Of a stretch of 8,362 bases of DNA, positions 1-7,885 are shown piece by piece. This DNA comes from Pseudomonadota bacterium (GTDB taxonomy: Bacteria > Myxococcota > Bradymonadia > UBA4248): contig JAGBXG010000131.1 of NCBI GenBank assembly GCA_017629415.1, forward strand, positions 1 to 8,362, given 5' to 3'. The notes beneath the pieces were generated by a model. It was not told where the DNA came from, did no database searches, and saw nothing but the letters and a program-made list of their open reading frames with translations. The translations under genes were made by a program, and so were the position numbers. How positions within the stretch are numbered: position 1 is the stretch's first letter; every line of letters starts with the position of its first letter.

Positions 1-25
1 CATTGCACCATGGCACAGTTTAGAT

Positions 26-52
26 TCTGATACAAATAACTGGGGTATCAGA
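26..52. repeat. perfect 8-bp inverted repeat (hairpin)
   Basis: TCTGATAC at 26-33 is matched exactly by GTATCAGA at 45-52, leaving an 11-base loop. No T-run follows on either strand, so a standard intrinsic terminator is not indicated. It could be a protein-binding palindrome or part of a gene end lying left of the window. The rest of 1-168 shows no gene I can support. Confidence 0.4.
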
Positions 53-168
53 CAAGAATGACTGCAAAGTTCTTGTGGAACACTTGCAGAGCGCTTTTTC
101 TTTGTCAGCTTCGTCAATAGCAATCAGTACCGGCCTAACCCACGAAAAACGCCCATGATTGCAGGATT

Positions 169-247
169 CCAAAGGCTTGAGCCTATTTGGTGCGGTCCGG
201 GGCAAAGCCCCGGCGCGATGTGGGGGCGGAGCCGGGCGGAGCCCCCA
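169..247. repeat. three adjacent hairpins downstream of metG
   Basis: Three stem-loops follow each other closely. The first pairs CCAAA (169-173) with TTTGG (186-190) and continues as GGCT/AGCC inside. The second is CCGGGGC (197-203) with GCCCCGG (207-213) around an AAA loop. The third is TGGGGGC (221-227) with GCCCCCA (241-247) around a 13-base loop. The group lies 19 bases past the metG stop and could end metG transcription, although no T-run follows on the minus strand. The GGGGGC/GCCCCC pair recalls the last stem of the GC-rich units at 2712-2793 and 7886-8039, but the remaining sequence differs, so I treat it as a related style rather than a proven copy. Confidence 0.55.
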
Positions 248-265
248 ATAAACCCCTTAAAATCC

Positions 266-2332
266 TTATCTCACGTTAGCGCCGGGTGCGCGGAGCAGGG
301 TGCCGGGGAGTTCGAGACCGGCTTCGTCGCTGGCGGCCAGAATCATACCACGGGATTCCATGCCGAACATTTGGCGCGGGTGGAGATTGGTGAGTACGAG
401 GACGTTGCGATTGACGAGGGCTTCGGGTTCATAGTGTTTGGCGATGCCAGCGAGAATTTGGACAGGGCCGTCCGGGTGTCCGATTTCGACTTGGCAACAG
501 ACGAGTTTGTTAGATTTTTTGACCTTTTCGCAGGAGAGGATTTTGCCGACGCGGATATCGAGTTTTTCAAAAACTTCGTAATCGATGCAGTCTTTAAGCG
601 GTGCGCGTTGGATATCGGCGACCTTTGTTTCTTCGACTTTTTCTTCGCCGGGGAGAGCCGTGGCTGCGGGGGCTTCTGCGGCCGGTGTTTCGGGCAGGGT
701 CAGGGCATCGAAAGTTTCGCGTTCGGGGCGAATATAAGTCTTTTCGACGTTGGCGATGCGGTTGCTGTCGTTCAGATCGTTGTCGATATCGGCCAAGGTT
801 TGATCCTGGAGGCCGAGTTGTGCGAAGATCTTGGCAGAGAAATCGGGGACAACGGGTTTGATCGCGATAGCGATGAGTCGGACGACTTCAGCGCATGCGG
901 TGACAATGGCGCGCGCTTTTTCGGGGTCGGCGTTATCGCCCTTGAGGAATGCCCAAGGTGCTTTTTCCTGATAGAACAGGTTGGCGGCATTGCCGATTTC
1001 GCAGATGGTTTTGATGGCAGCGGCGGTATTGAGGCCGGCGTAGAGGTCGGCGACTTCGCGCAGGCGTGCTTTGGCATCGGCGATGAGTTTGCGGCAGTCG
1101 TCGTCATATTGGGCAGTTGAGAGATTGCCGCCCAATTTGGTTTCAGCGAAACTGAAGCTGCGGTTGTGGAGGTTTGCCAGGTTATCGATGAGGCCGGAGC
1201 GAACGCGGAAATAGAAATCTTCGATATTGAGATCGATATCTTCGACGCCGGTTGACAATTTGGCTGCAAAATAGAAGCGCAGATAGGCTGCGGGCAAAAC
1301 TTCGAGATATTTTGAAGCCAGAATGAATGTCCCGCGAGATTTGCTCATCTTTTGTCCGTTCACGGTCAGGAAGCCGTGGGCATGGACGCGGTGCGGCATC
1401 GAGTAGCCGGCAACCTTGAGCATGGCTGGCCAGAACAAGGTGTGGAAATAAATGATATCTTTGCCGATGAAGTGCCAGATTTCGGTATCTTTATCGCGCC
1501 AATATTTATCGAGGGATTCGCCGTTAGCTTTGCACCAGGATTCAGTGGTGGCAATATAACCGATGGGGGCATCCATCCAGACGTAGAAATATTTTTCGGG
1601 GTGACCGGGAATTTCGAAGCCGAAATAAGGTTTATCGCGAGAAATATTCCAGTCCTGAAGGCCTTCATCGAGCCAAGTTTTAACGAAGTTGCGGACTTCG
1701 GGCGAAAGGGCATCGGATTCAGCAAATTCGCGCAATTGCGGTGTCAGTTCACTCAACGACACGAACAAGTGATGTGATTCGCGAACGACGGGCACGGAGC
1801 CATCGAGAACGCAGCGCGGTTCGACGAGATCCATGGCATCATAACGGCATTTGCACACTTCGCAGACATCGCCGTACTGGTCGGCGGCGCCGCATTTCGG
1901 GCATGTTCCCTTGACATATCGGTCGGGCAAAAAGCGGTGAAGCGATTCGCTGTAAAGCTGCTTGACGACTTCTTCACGGATATGGCCGGCAGCCTTTAAT
2001 TTCTCATAAATATCGTAAGCCAGTGCCTTATTTTCGTCGCTGTGCGTCGTATAATAATGGCTGAAATCGATATCAAAGCCTTTAAAATCGGCGGTATGCG
2101 AATCCCAAGCTTCTTTGATGAGCTGTTCTGGGGTAATACCGCGTTTGGTGGCACTGATTTCAATGGGGGTTCCGTGTGTGTCATCAGCACACATATAGAG
2201 GGCGTCGTGGCCCATCATGCGCATGGCGCGGGCAAAAATATCGGTCTGAATGACTTCGACCATGTGACCCAAATGAATGGCGCCATTAGCATAAGGCAAT
2301 CCACTCGTAATCAGAAGACGACGTTTTGTCAT
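266..2332 (-). CDS. metG: methionyl-tRNA synthetase (MetRS)
   Basis: Class I aminoacyl-tRNA synthetase that charges tRNA-Met with methionine using ATP, in the cytoplasm; essential for initiation and elongation. The protein has 688 residues, close to E. coli MetG (about 677). Visible landmarks are the HIGH-type motif HLGH at residues 20-23, a zinc knuckle with Cys144/Cys147 and Cys157/Cys160 (CPKC and CEVC), and the KMSKS loop at 328-332. The anticodon-binding helical domain follows. A C-terminal tRNA-binding OB-fold (EMAP II/Trbp111 type, from about residue 584, containing KLDIRVGKI) makes it the long, dimer-forming type. Start: ATG at 2332 has GGGAG (complement of 2340-2344) 7 bases upstream, and the protein begins at the usual place for the family ([15 protein letters not shown]). 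Stop is TAA at 268-266. It is transcribed alone and diverges from the lipoprotein gene at 3024. All key residues are present, so it should be functional. Confidence 0.98.
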   Translation of the reverse strand: MTKRRLLITSGLPYANGAIHLGHMVEVIQTDIFARAMRMMGHDALYMCADDTHGTPIEISATKRGITPEQLIKEAWDSHTADFKGFDIDFSHYYTTHSDENKALAYDIYEKLKAAGHIREEVVKQLYSESLHRFLPDRYVKGTCPKCGAADQYGDVCEVCKCRYDAMDLVEPRCVLDGSVPVVRESHHLFVSLSELTPQLREFAESDALSPEVRNFVKTWLDEGLQDWNISRDKPYFGFEIPGHPEKYFYVWMDAPIGYIATTESWCKANGESLDKYWRDKDTEIWHFIGKDIIYFHTLFWPAMLKVAGYSMPHRVHAHGFLTVNGQKMSKSRGTFILASKYLEVLPAAYLRFYFAAKLSTGVEDIDLNIEDFYFRVRSGLIDNLANLHNRSFSFAETKLGGNLSTAQYDDDCRKLIADAKARLREVADLYAGLNTAAAIKTICEIGNAANLFYQEKAPWAFLKGDNADPEKARAIVTACAEVVRLIAIAIKPVVPDFSAKIFAQLGLQDQTLADIDNDLNDSNRIANVEKTYIRPERETFDALTLPETPAAEAPAATALPGEEKVEETKVADIQRAPLKDCIDYEVFEKLDIRVGKILSCEKVKKSNKLVCCQVEIGHPDGPVQILAGIAKHYEPEALVNRNVLVLTNLHPRQMFGMESRGMILAASDEAGLELPGTLLRAPGANVR

Positions 2333-2454
2333 ATTTTTACTCCCAAAAAGTCAGACGTTTCGGATTGGCGATGTTTATTCCACATCAGCATTTAACGCAT
2401 CAGAACGGCAATATTCGCCGCGTGCGCCCTATACCACAAAGGCAAAATATGCGC

Positions 2455-2484
2455 ATTATGTGTTTTAATCTAAAGGTGTGTAAA
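2455..2484 (-). promoter_or_regulatory. probable sigma-70-type promoter of metG
   Basis: Read on the minus strand, TTTACA (2484-2479) and CATAAT (2460-2455) each match the -35 and -10 consensus at five of six bases, with an 18-base spacer. Transcription would start near 2448, giving a leader of roughly 115 bases before the metG ATG. I see no T-box or S-box structure in that leader. The consensus is that of well-studied proteobacteria; the promoter rules of this organism are unknown. Confidence 0.42.
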
Positions 2485-2587
2485 TGTAGGCGTTAGCCAT
2501 GGATTGAAAACGATATTTGGGATAAAGGAGAGCCAAAAGATTTGTATGGACATTTGGGGCTTAAACAATAGCCTTGTTAAAAACGTG

Positions 2588-2674
2588 TCAACCAAATTTA
2601 ACTTTTCCATTTTCATTGCGCGATTTCTTTCTCTGTAAGTTTTTCTCAAAATCCGAAAATGAGAACTGAGCCAT
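2588..2674 (-). pseudogene. 5' remnant of a probable IS5-type transposase gene
   Basis: A 28-codon frame on the minus strand starts at ATG 2674-2672 with a near-perfect AGGAGG Shine-Dalgarno five bases upstream, and ends at TGA 2590-2588. It begins MAQFSFSDFEKNLQRKKSR. The pattern F-S/A-D-x-E followed by basic R/K residues resembles the N-terminus of IS5-group transposases. No transposase-like sequence continues in any frame after the stop, so the gene appears truncated. About 220 bases upstream, at 2880-2895, is an IS-like end in the correct orientation. If the 138-base element at 2688-2825 and one CTAA are removed, the IS end lies about 80 bases before this ATG, a normal distance for an IS. 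The alternative is a genuine 28-residue small protein of unknown role; the excellent ribosome-binding site does not decide this. Confidence 0.5.
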
Positions 2675-2687
2675 ATTTACCTCCTAA

Positions 2688-2825
2688 GGAATCTCTGAAT
2701 AAAACTCTGGTGGGGCGTTGCGGGGCGCCGTCCCCGCATCGGGGGTAGCCGCGTATTTGCTTGCAAATAGCGGCGTAGGGGGCGTGGCCCCCTCATAACG
2801 TAAAAAGCAATTATTCAGACATTCC
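2688..2825. mobile_element. 138-bp MITE-like element, IS5-style ends, CTAA target duplication
   Basis: The left end GGAATCTCTGAATAA (2688-2702) and the right end TTATTCAGACATTCC (2811-2825) are inverted repeats matching at 14 of 15 bases. They are flanked by identical 4-base direct repeats CTAA at 2684-2687 and 2826-2829. E. coli IS5 has ends of the form GGAA...GAA(T/C)AA and duplicates a 4-base YTAR target, and CTAA fits YTAR, so movement by an IS5-group transposase is plausible. The element has no coding capacity; its interior is the GC-rich triple hairpin at 2712-2793. It sits directly against the Shine-Dalgarno of the transposase remnant on its left. An alternative reading uses the further copy of the end at 2880-2895 as right boundary, but that version lacks a target duplication. 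Confidence 0.68.
2712..2793. repeat. GC-rich triple-hairpin unit, copy 1 (82 bp)
   Basis: The unit starts GGGGCGTTGCGGGG and ends GGCCCCCT. It contains three stems. The first is GCGGGG 2720-2725 with CCCCGC 2732-2737. The second is a central arm, 2748-2760 with 2763-2774, with one bulged G at 2753. The third is AGGGGGC 2777-2783 with GCCCCCT 2787-2793. It shares the same block order with 7886-8039, including a 16-base identical stretch CCCCGCATCGGGGGTA (2732-2747). Here it is carried inside the MITE-like element. It may act as a transcription terminator, an RNA-stability element or a REP-like repeat; nothing in the sequence decides which. Confidence 0.8.
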
Positions 2826-2879
2826 CTAAATCCAGACTACTGATTCACTTATACCTTGTTCATTCTCATTTATCTGGAA

Positions 2880-2895
2880 TTATTCAGAGATTTCC
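2880..2895. mobile_element. solitary IS end matching the MITE terminal repeat
   Basis: TTATTCAGAGATTTCC is the reverse complement of GGAAATCTCTGAATAA. It shares 13 consecutive bases (AATCTCTGAATAA) with the left MITE end and is one A longer. Its orientation places the body of the original element to the left, towards the transposase-like start at 2674. The opposite end of that element is not found within 2333-2587, so this is interpreted as the surviving left end of a decayed insertion sequence. Confidence 0.5.
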
Positions 2896-2943
2896 TATAT
2901 AAGTAAATTATTTTTCGCTCATATTCAGCCGACTTATTTTGGG

Positions 2944-2971
2944 TTGGCTTATGTTCTTTATTTGGTACTAT
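2944..2971 (+). promoter_or_regulatory. candidate promoter of the large lipoprotein gene
   Basis: TTGGCT (2944-2949) and TACTAT (2966-2971) are 16 bases apart, and the -10 is preceded by TG one base upstream (2963-2964), an extended -10 form. A second possible -10, TATAGT, is at 2969-2974. The expected transcript would have a leader of about 45 bases before the ATG at 3024. The region is AT-rich, as expected for a promoter, and lies just outside the mobile-element debris. Confidence 0.38.
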
Positions 2972-3010
2972 AGTATAGATTATTGCCAATTAAAGATAGA
3001 TTCTTTTTTA

Positions 3011-3015
3011 GGGAG
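3011..3015 (+). promoter_or_regulatory. ribosome-binding site fixing the lipoprotein start at 3024
   Basis: GGGAG lies 8 bases before ATG 3024-3026. An in-frame TAG at 3009-3011 excludes any earlier start in that frame. The nearby ATG at 3019 reads ATG-GAA-TGA and stops at once. The same GGGAG core precedes metG, which supports its use in this organism. Confidence 0.7.
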
Positions 3016-3023
3016 TATATGGA

Positions 3024-6000
3024 ATGAGTAAAAAAACAACTTTTGTTTGGTCCATTCTTGCGTCAGCTGCTTGTTTTGTTGGATGTACCGAAGAAAAAAT
3101 CCCCATGGTGTTCAGTACTTATGTGGAGCATGAACCTAATAAGGGGGGGGTTGGCAATGCAATCTTCGGCAACTTGCCAGTTAGATAGTGACTGTATCGG
3201 TGCAAAATTCTGTTATTATGGCATTTGTACTTCATTGTGTGATGCGGATACGCCGTGTCAAGATGGCAAAGTCTGTTCTCCGAATGGTCGTTGTTTAGAG
3301 CCGAGTACCCATCGTGATGGCAGTGATGATGAACAAAAATCGCAAGCCGAAGAGATTGCTTTTGGTGTTGAATTTATCAACAAACCCAGTAGTTCTATCA
3401 AAGTGCCCATGGGGGCAGAAGAAATCTATGTGAATTTCCGTACAACTAAAACACAAGGAACTGTTAATTATATCGTTGTTTCTTCAGAATCTAATGCTGG
3501 TATCGGGGATATCGAAGCTTCTAAGCTTTTACAGGCAGAACCTGACATCGATGAAAACAACGGAACCGCTTTCTATCAATTTAGAATTCCTTGTGGTGAC
3601 TCGAGTTTAGGTGACAAGCTGGGGAAACAAGAACGCTTGCGTCTGTTGACCAGTGTCGGTGAATTTTATATTGATTTGAATCCCATGCGACAGGCTAGTG
3701 GATATTATGAAGGGCAAGTTAATGCCAATCAATTGGGCGGTGTGTCTTTGCCATTCCGTATGGCGGTAGATATTCATCCGATTGGAAATACGAAAAAACC
3801 TGTTTCAACATTTGATGAAATTGGTGGCATTACATTGTATGTTCCCAGTTCATCGACAGACCTATTAAGTCCAGAGATTGCCGAAGAAAATGGTTCGGTG
3901 AAATGGTCAAAAATTGAGATGACCAAAGAAACAAATCCCAATAACTGTAATTCAAAGATTGCTTGTTGGTCTGCAAACTATTCTACAAATAATTATACCG
4001 CACCCAACAGTGCTTTGATTCATGCAAATCAAAAGATTAATCGTTCGATCCGTATTGAAATCGATAACTTGGATCTCGAGCGTGGGGCGATTCATGGATA
4101 TGCACGCGATATTATGTCGGGTTTATATCGCAAAACAGATAGTACGGGCAAAGATATTTGGGGACAGTCCTTTATGGAAGGACGTCTGACCATGATCGCA
4201 CAAGGGGATTTCGACAAGGAAAATAATGTCATTGTCAGTCACAAATCCGAAGATGAAATGTTGCGCGACATCAATAGTGCCGAAAGTGCAGCAGCCTATA
4301 TTTGTACAGATCAAAGCTTGGGAGATTTGATGGCGTTGGCTTGTCCGGTCGGAGATACATCCTGTGAATGCGCTGGTTTGACAACAATTGCCGCTTATGA
4401 AGCAAGTGGTGAAGTTGGACAAAATTGTTTGTTAGCTGCTTCAAATGCTATTTTGGCCGATGAAAACCTCGTGTCCAAAGTCGTTTCTGGATTGTTGGAA
4501 CGCGATAGCACAAATGTTGAACCAGTCGGTAAATTTGCAACATTGGCCGAATTCTTAACAGATTGTGTCAGCGGCAAAGAAAACAGCGTTTGCGTGGATC
4601 GCCCTGAATTGAATTGTGCCGTCGATTTGCTTGGGCGTACGCTCATCACCTCGCAGGATGTCGATGTCCAAACTTTAGGTAATTGGCATCAGCTGTTGCG
4701 CGAATCTTATTTGGGCAGTCAATTTTCTGCATGGCGTCTGGATGTTGACATTCGTAAAAAATGGTTAGAAGGTGGCGAAGTACCCCAATCCTTAGCCTCC
4801 GCTCTGAGTGGGATGAACCAAAATCTCCTCGCCGAGTGGGAAAAGGATGTTTTACAAGCCCATGTCAAAGTCATGCATAAGCAGTTTACACAAACTGCAC
4901 TCGAAGTTTTGACACGCGTCAATCTGAGCGCAGAAGCCACTGCAAGCCGCGATGTGATTTTAAGCGAGTTTGCTCAAGGGTGGGAAGGACTGGGCAACAC
5001 GATTGCACTTGGACTCAAACGTTATAATGCATTATTAGAAAATACAATCGATCGTACCCAAAAAGCCACTGAAATGCAGGGTTATTTGCTCGATATGTAT
5101 TATGTCGGTTTGATTGAAAGTTCGATTAACCTAGAAACTGAAAATTCATCGTTGAATAGTACTTACGGCAAGAATTTATATGAAAATGTTTCGAACATTC
5201 GCATGTTGAACCAATCTTTTGACGATCTCATTTTCATGCGAGATGCCGAAGTCGTTGTTTCCACCTCATTAGATCCAGCTTCGAGCAACAAGTCTGTATT
5301 AGCGGAAAGAAAATCTTTGGCAGAAAAAACATTAAATCAAGCCATAGATTGGCGAAAAGAGGTTTATGATAAAAATGAAACCAAAGAAATCAATCAGGCT
5401 ACAATTACCGCCACTTTATCAAATCATATCGACAGTTTGATGGGTGAAATCGTATCGCTTTGCGGTTATCCAAACTCTGAATGCGTAGATCCCAAAACAG
5501 CAGGTTGCGCACCCCAAACGGGAACAAATCTATGTGGATTTTTGTTAACTCCAAATGATGATGGCACATATCCTTCGGGTGTCTTAGAGCGTAATTTAAC
5601 TGTGGAGCTTGAAGGAACGATTATAGAAGATAAACGCACGAGTGCATCTAAGAGTAACAATCAAAATTCCGATACACCCGATATACAGGATGATACACCT
5701 GATGCACAGGATGATAAAACGGATAGTAATTATGCGACTGATATTAAATCCGATGTGAATTCTGGCGAAGCGGCCAATGCTATTTTAGCATATCGCGAAG
5801 CTATTGTAGATTATGATATCGCTCTTGCAGATTATAATGCGACATTGAATAAAGCCAATCAAACGATGACGGCTTGCAATTCATATTACGAGAGTATTGA
5901 GAAGTGGCATAAGGATCGTGAAGAGCTGTTGGCAAAAGTTAAGGCTAATGTTGAAATTATTAATCAACATTATGATAATATTACAGAGGCTGAAAAACAA

Positions 6001-7860
6001 AAATTAACAGAAGAATTGAATGCTCTTCAACAAGATTATGATGCTCAACGGGCTGGTCTTGCAGAGTGGAAGACATTGAGTTCAAAATATACTGAAGATT
6101 CAGCAGCTCGTATTTATAAAATCGAAGACTTGGCGCAAACGCAGGCGATATTTAATTATGCAGGTGACGTTGCATTGAATTCAGCTGATGCAGCCGCATC
6201 ATTTTTTGATGCGGCAGACACCCCTATGGGCGTGGCCTTGGCGGGTATCGCTGGTACGATAAAAACAGCTGGTGCCGTGGCATGGACTGCTTTTGCTGCG
6301 ACAAGCATGGCAACAGAAATTGCACAAATCAGCCAAGAAGCAAAGCTCGAAGTTGATGGCCTCAGACACGAATATAAGGTAGAACTTGCGGATAGAGAGG
6401 CAGATCTTGCAGTCGCAGAACGCGAATTAAACTTGGCTAAGGCTATGGCAGCTTATAGTGACAAGTGTGATACATCGAGTACGAATACGAATGGCAATAA
6501 TAATACGAATGGCAATAATAATACGAATAGTAATACAACGACCAATTCTAATTGTCGAACCGTTATAACATGCAAGTGTAGTGAAGAAAGTGGTTATCTC
6601 GATGATTTCATCGGGGTCGATATGTGTCCAGAGGGGTGTACGAAAGAAGAAAAGAAGTATAACATGGGGCTTGAGCAGTGGATTTTGCACGAAGAAAATG
6701 CCATTGATACGCTTGATGAAGTCAATGATACCATGCGTGAATTGTTTGAAATTTCAGACATTTATGAGCGCGATTTGCAAGATTTAGATTTCAAACGTTT
6801 GGAAGCTCTGAGCTTAATCGAAGACTTGGCCGTCAAGGCAGGACAAGTGGAAAAAGCTGCGCTTAAAAAAGCTCAGGCAGAGGTGCGTTATTATAATGTG
6901 GTTCAAAGAGCAACAGCCTTATATTCACAATATTTGGTAGCTCAAAAACGTATGGATCAAATTAAAAACTTATATTCTACGCCTGCTTCAATCTTTTCTT
7001 ATGCAAGCGATCTCGAAATTATTGAAAATAAGATCGAATTAGCAAAAGAACGCATTTACGATTATATCGCAGCCGTCGAATATTTGGCCGTTCGTCCATT
7101 CGTCGATCTCCGTCGTGCTACGTACCTTGCACGAAGCCCCAAAGACCTCGATGCCATTATCGACCAAATCGAAACCGTCGTCAGCAAATGCGGTGGCATG
7201 ACAACGACAAATAAAGTCACCTTGTCTGTCCGCGAACAGCTGGGCATTACCACCGATTACAAAGATATGACGCGTGGGGAACGTTTCCGTCTCGTTATGA
7301 AGAATGGCAATAGTCCCATCAGCTCGTTAACCCGTTACACAGTGGATACCACCGTTCGCGATTTAATGAGCAGTGGTCGCGAACTCCATTCGGGTACCTT
7401 TGCTTTGAACATCAATGATTACGCCAACTTGGCCGCCACGTGTAATGCACGTATTGAAAGCATTGCAATTCAGCTCGTGGGTGAAAACCTGATGAAAGAA
7501 GGCGATCATGTCCTGCCAACCATGACCTTGTTCTATGACGGTCAAACGCAGCTCGCTTCTTGCCAACCGAATATCGAAGCGTTGGTCGAAACCTTGGGGC
7601 CCAAGACATCCTACGGTAAATATTCAACATTTATCGTCACGCCGACCAAAATATCTCCGACTGCCGGCATCAATACTTTTGGCGAAGCCAATATGCACCT
7701 CGCGGGTAATCCACTGTCGACGACATATACCATCCTGATTGACACAGAAATTGGTGAAAATGCCAAAATCGATTGGGACAAATTGGAAGATATCAAACTT
7801 GAGTTGACCTACACATATCAAGATTTGTTTGCGTCAACCTCTGAGTGCGCCAATTTCTAA
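3024..7860 (+). CDS. large Cys-rich coiled-coil lipoprotein, Tc toxin A-like C-terminus; apparent frameshift
   Basis: With the frame restored at the G-run (3143-3150) the product has 1611 residues; numbering below uses it. Residues 1-20 are a lipoprotein signal peptide (KK, hydrophobic core, lipobox FVGC, lipidated Cys21). Residues 51-90 hold eight cysteines in a DSDC-type module. About 95-420 look beta-rich, 427-830 mostly helical with further Cys at 427-450 and 813-837. An Asp-rich repeat linker is at 883-900. Long coiled coils (about 915-1040, 1098-1150, 1210-1390) surround a hydrophobic stretch at 1069-1097. An Asn/Thr linker and Cys loop (1154-1205) interrupt the second coil. The last 220 residues look beta-rich, with RIESIAIQLVG from 1476 and KLEDIKLELTYTYQD at 1586-1600. 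These recall the TcB-binding end of Tc toxin A subunits (RIKxISVTLP ... LNDIILHIRYT). Expected site: outer membrane, facing out or periplasm. As given, the 3024 frame stops at 3188 after 54 residues; the body has no RBS of its own except possibly before ATG 3157. Existence of the gene is clear; function is a weak inference. Confidence 0.85.
3143..3150 (+). other. G8 homopolymer at the frame junction of the lipoprotein gene
   Basis: Eight consecutive G separate the signal-peptide frame from the body frame. With seven G the reading is continuous: AAG GGG GGG TTG GCA ATG, giving ...EPNKGGLAMQSS... and joining lipobox and Cys module. With eight, translation from ATG 3024 ends at TAG 3186-3188. 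Explanations are a slipped-strand switch, a sequencing or assembly error, or a genuine inactivating mutation. The body downstream shows no other stop in more than 1560 codons. Confidence 0.85.
5671..5724 (+). repeat. imperfect 21-bp in-gene tandem repeat, Asp-rich linker
   Basis: Two and a half units (5671-5691, 5692-5712, part at 5713-5724) encode DTPDIQD, DTPDAQD and DKTD. The units differ by a few bases, so they are older than the repeat at 8222. The acidic, proline-containing stretch probably forms a flexible hinge between the first helical region and the first long coiled coil. Confidence 0.75.
6484..6534 (+). repeat. 18-bp in-gene tandem repeat, Asn/Thr/Gly linker
   Basis: AATACGAATGGCAATAAT occurs twice in perfect form (6484-6501 and 6502-6519), followed by a diverged part-unit to 6534. 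It encodes NTNGNN units in frame and leads into a Cys-rich loop (6553-6640; five cysteines) that interrupts the coiled-coil region. Perfect units suggest recent copy-number change; because units are multiples of three bases, this would alter linker length without shifting frame. Confidence 0.8.
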
Positions 7861-7885
7861 TTTCAGCAATGGACATTGAACTGTC

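Noticed and set aside
1..20. Second transposase start (ATGGCACAGTTT, MAQF...)
   Set aside because: The likeness to the start at 2674 covers only four residues plus one, stops after six codons, and too little upstream sequence is visible.
20..205. 61-codon frame on the minus strand beyond metG
   Set aside because: It would start with TTG inside the hairpin loop at 204-206, has no ribosome-binding site and no recognisable motif.
155..1120. 321-codon open frame on the plus strand
   Set aside because: It lies entirely antisense to metG apart from the first part, has no recognisable domain, and long antisense frames are common opposite GC-rich coding sequence. Smaller open frames within 601-2395 are rejected for the same reason.
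3043..3150. Start of the large lipoprotein at ATG 3043
   Set aside because: It lies inside the signal-peptide coding region in another frame, gives no plausible N-terminus and lacks a ribosome-binding site; ATG 3024 plus the G-run shift explains the data better.
3141..3153. Programmed ribosomal frameshift at the G-run
   Set aside because: A +1 shift would be needed; no RF2-type stop codon or known slippery +1 context is present, and a long homopolymer is more simply a length-variable tract or an error. Not fully excluded.
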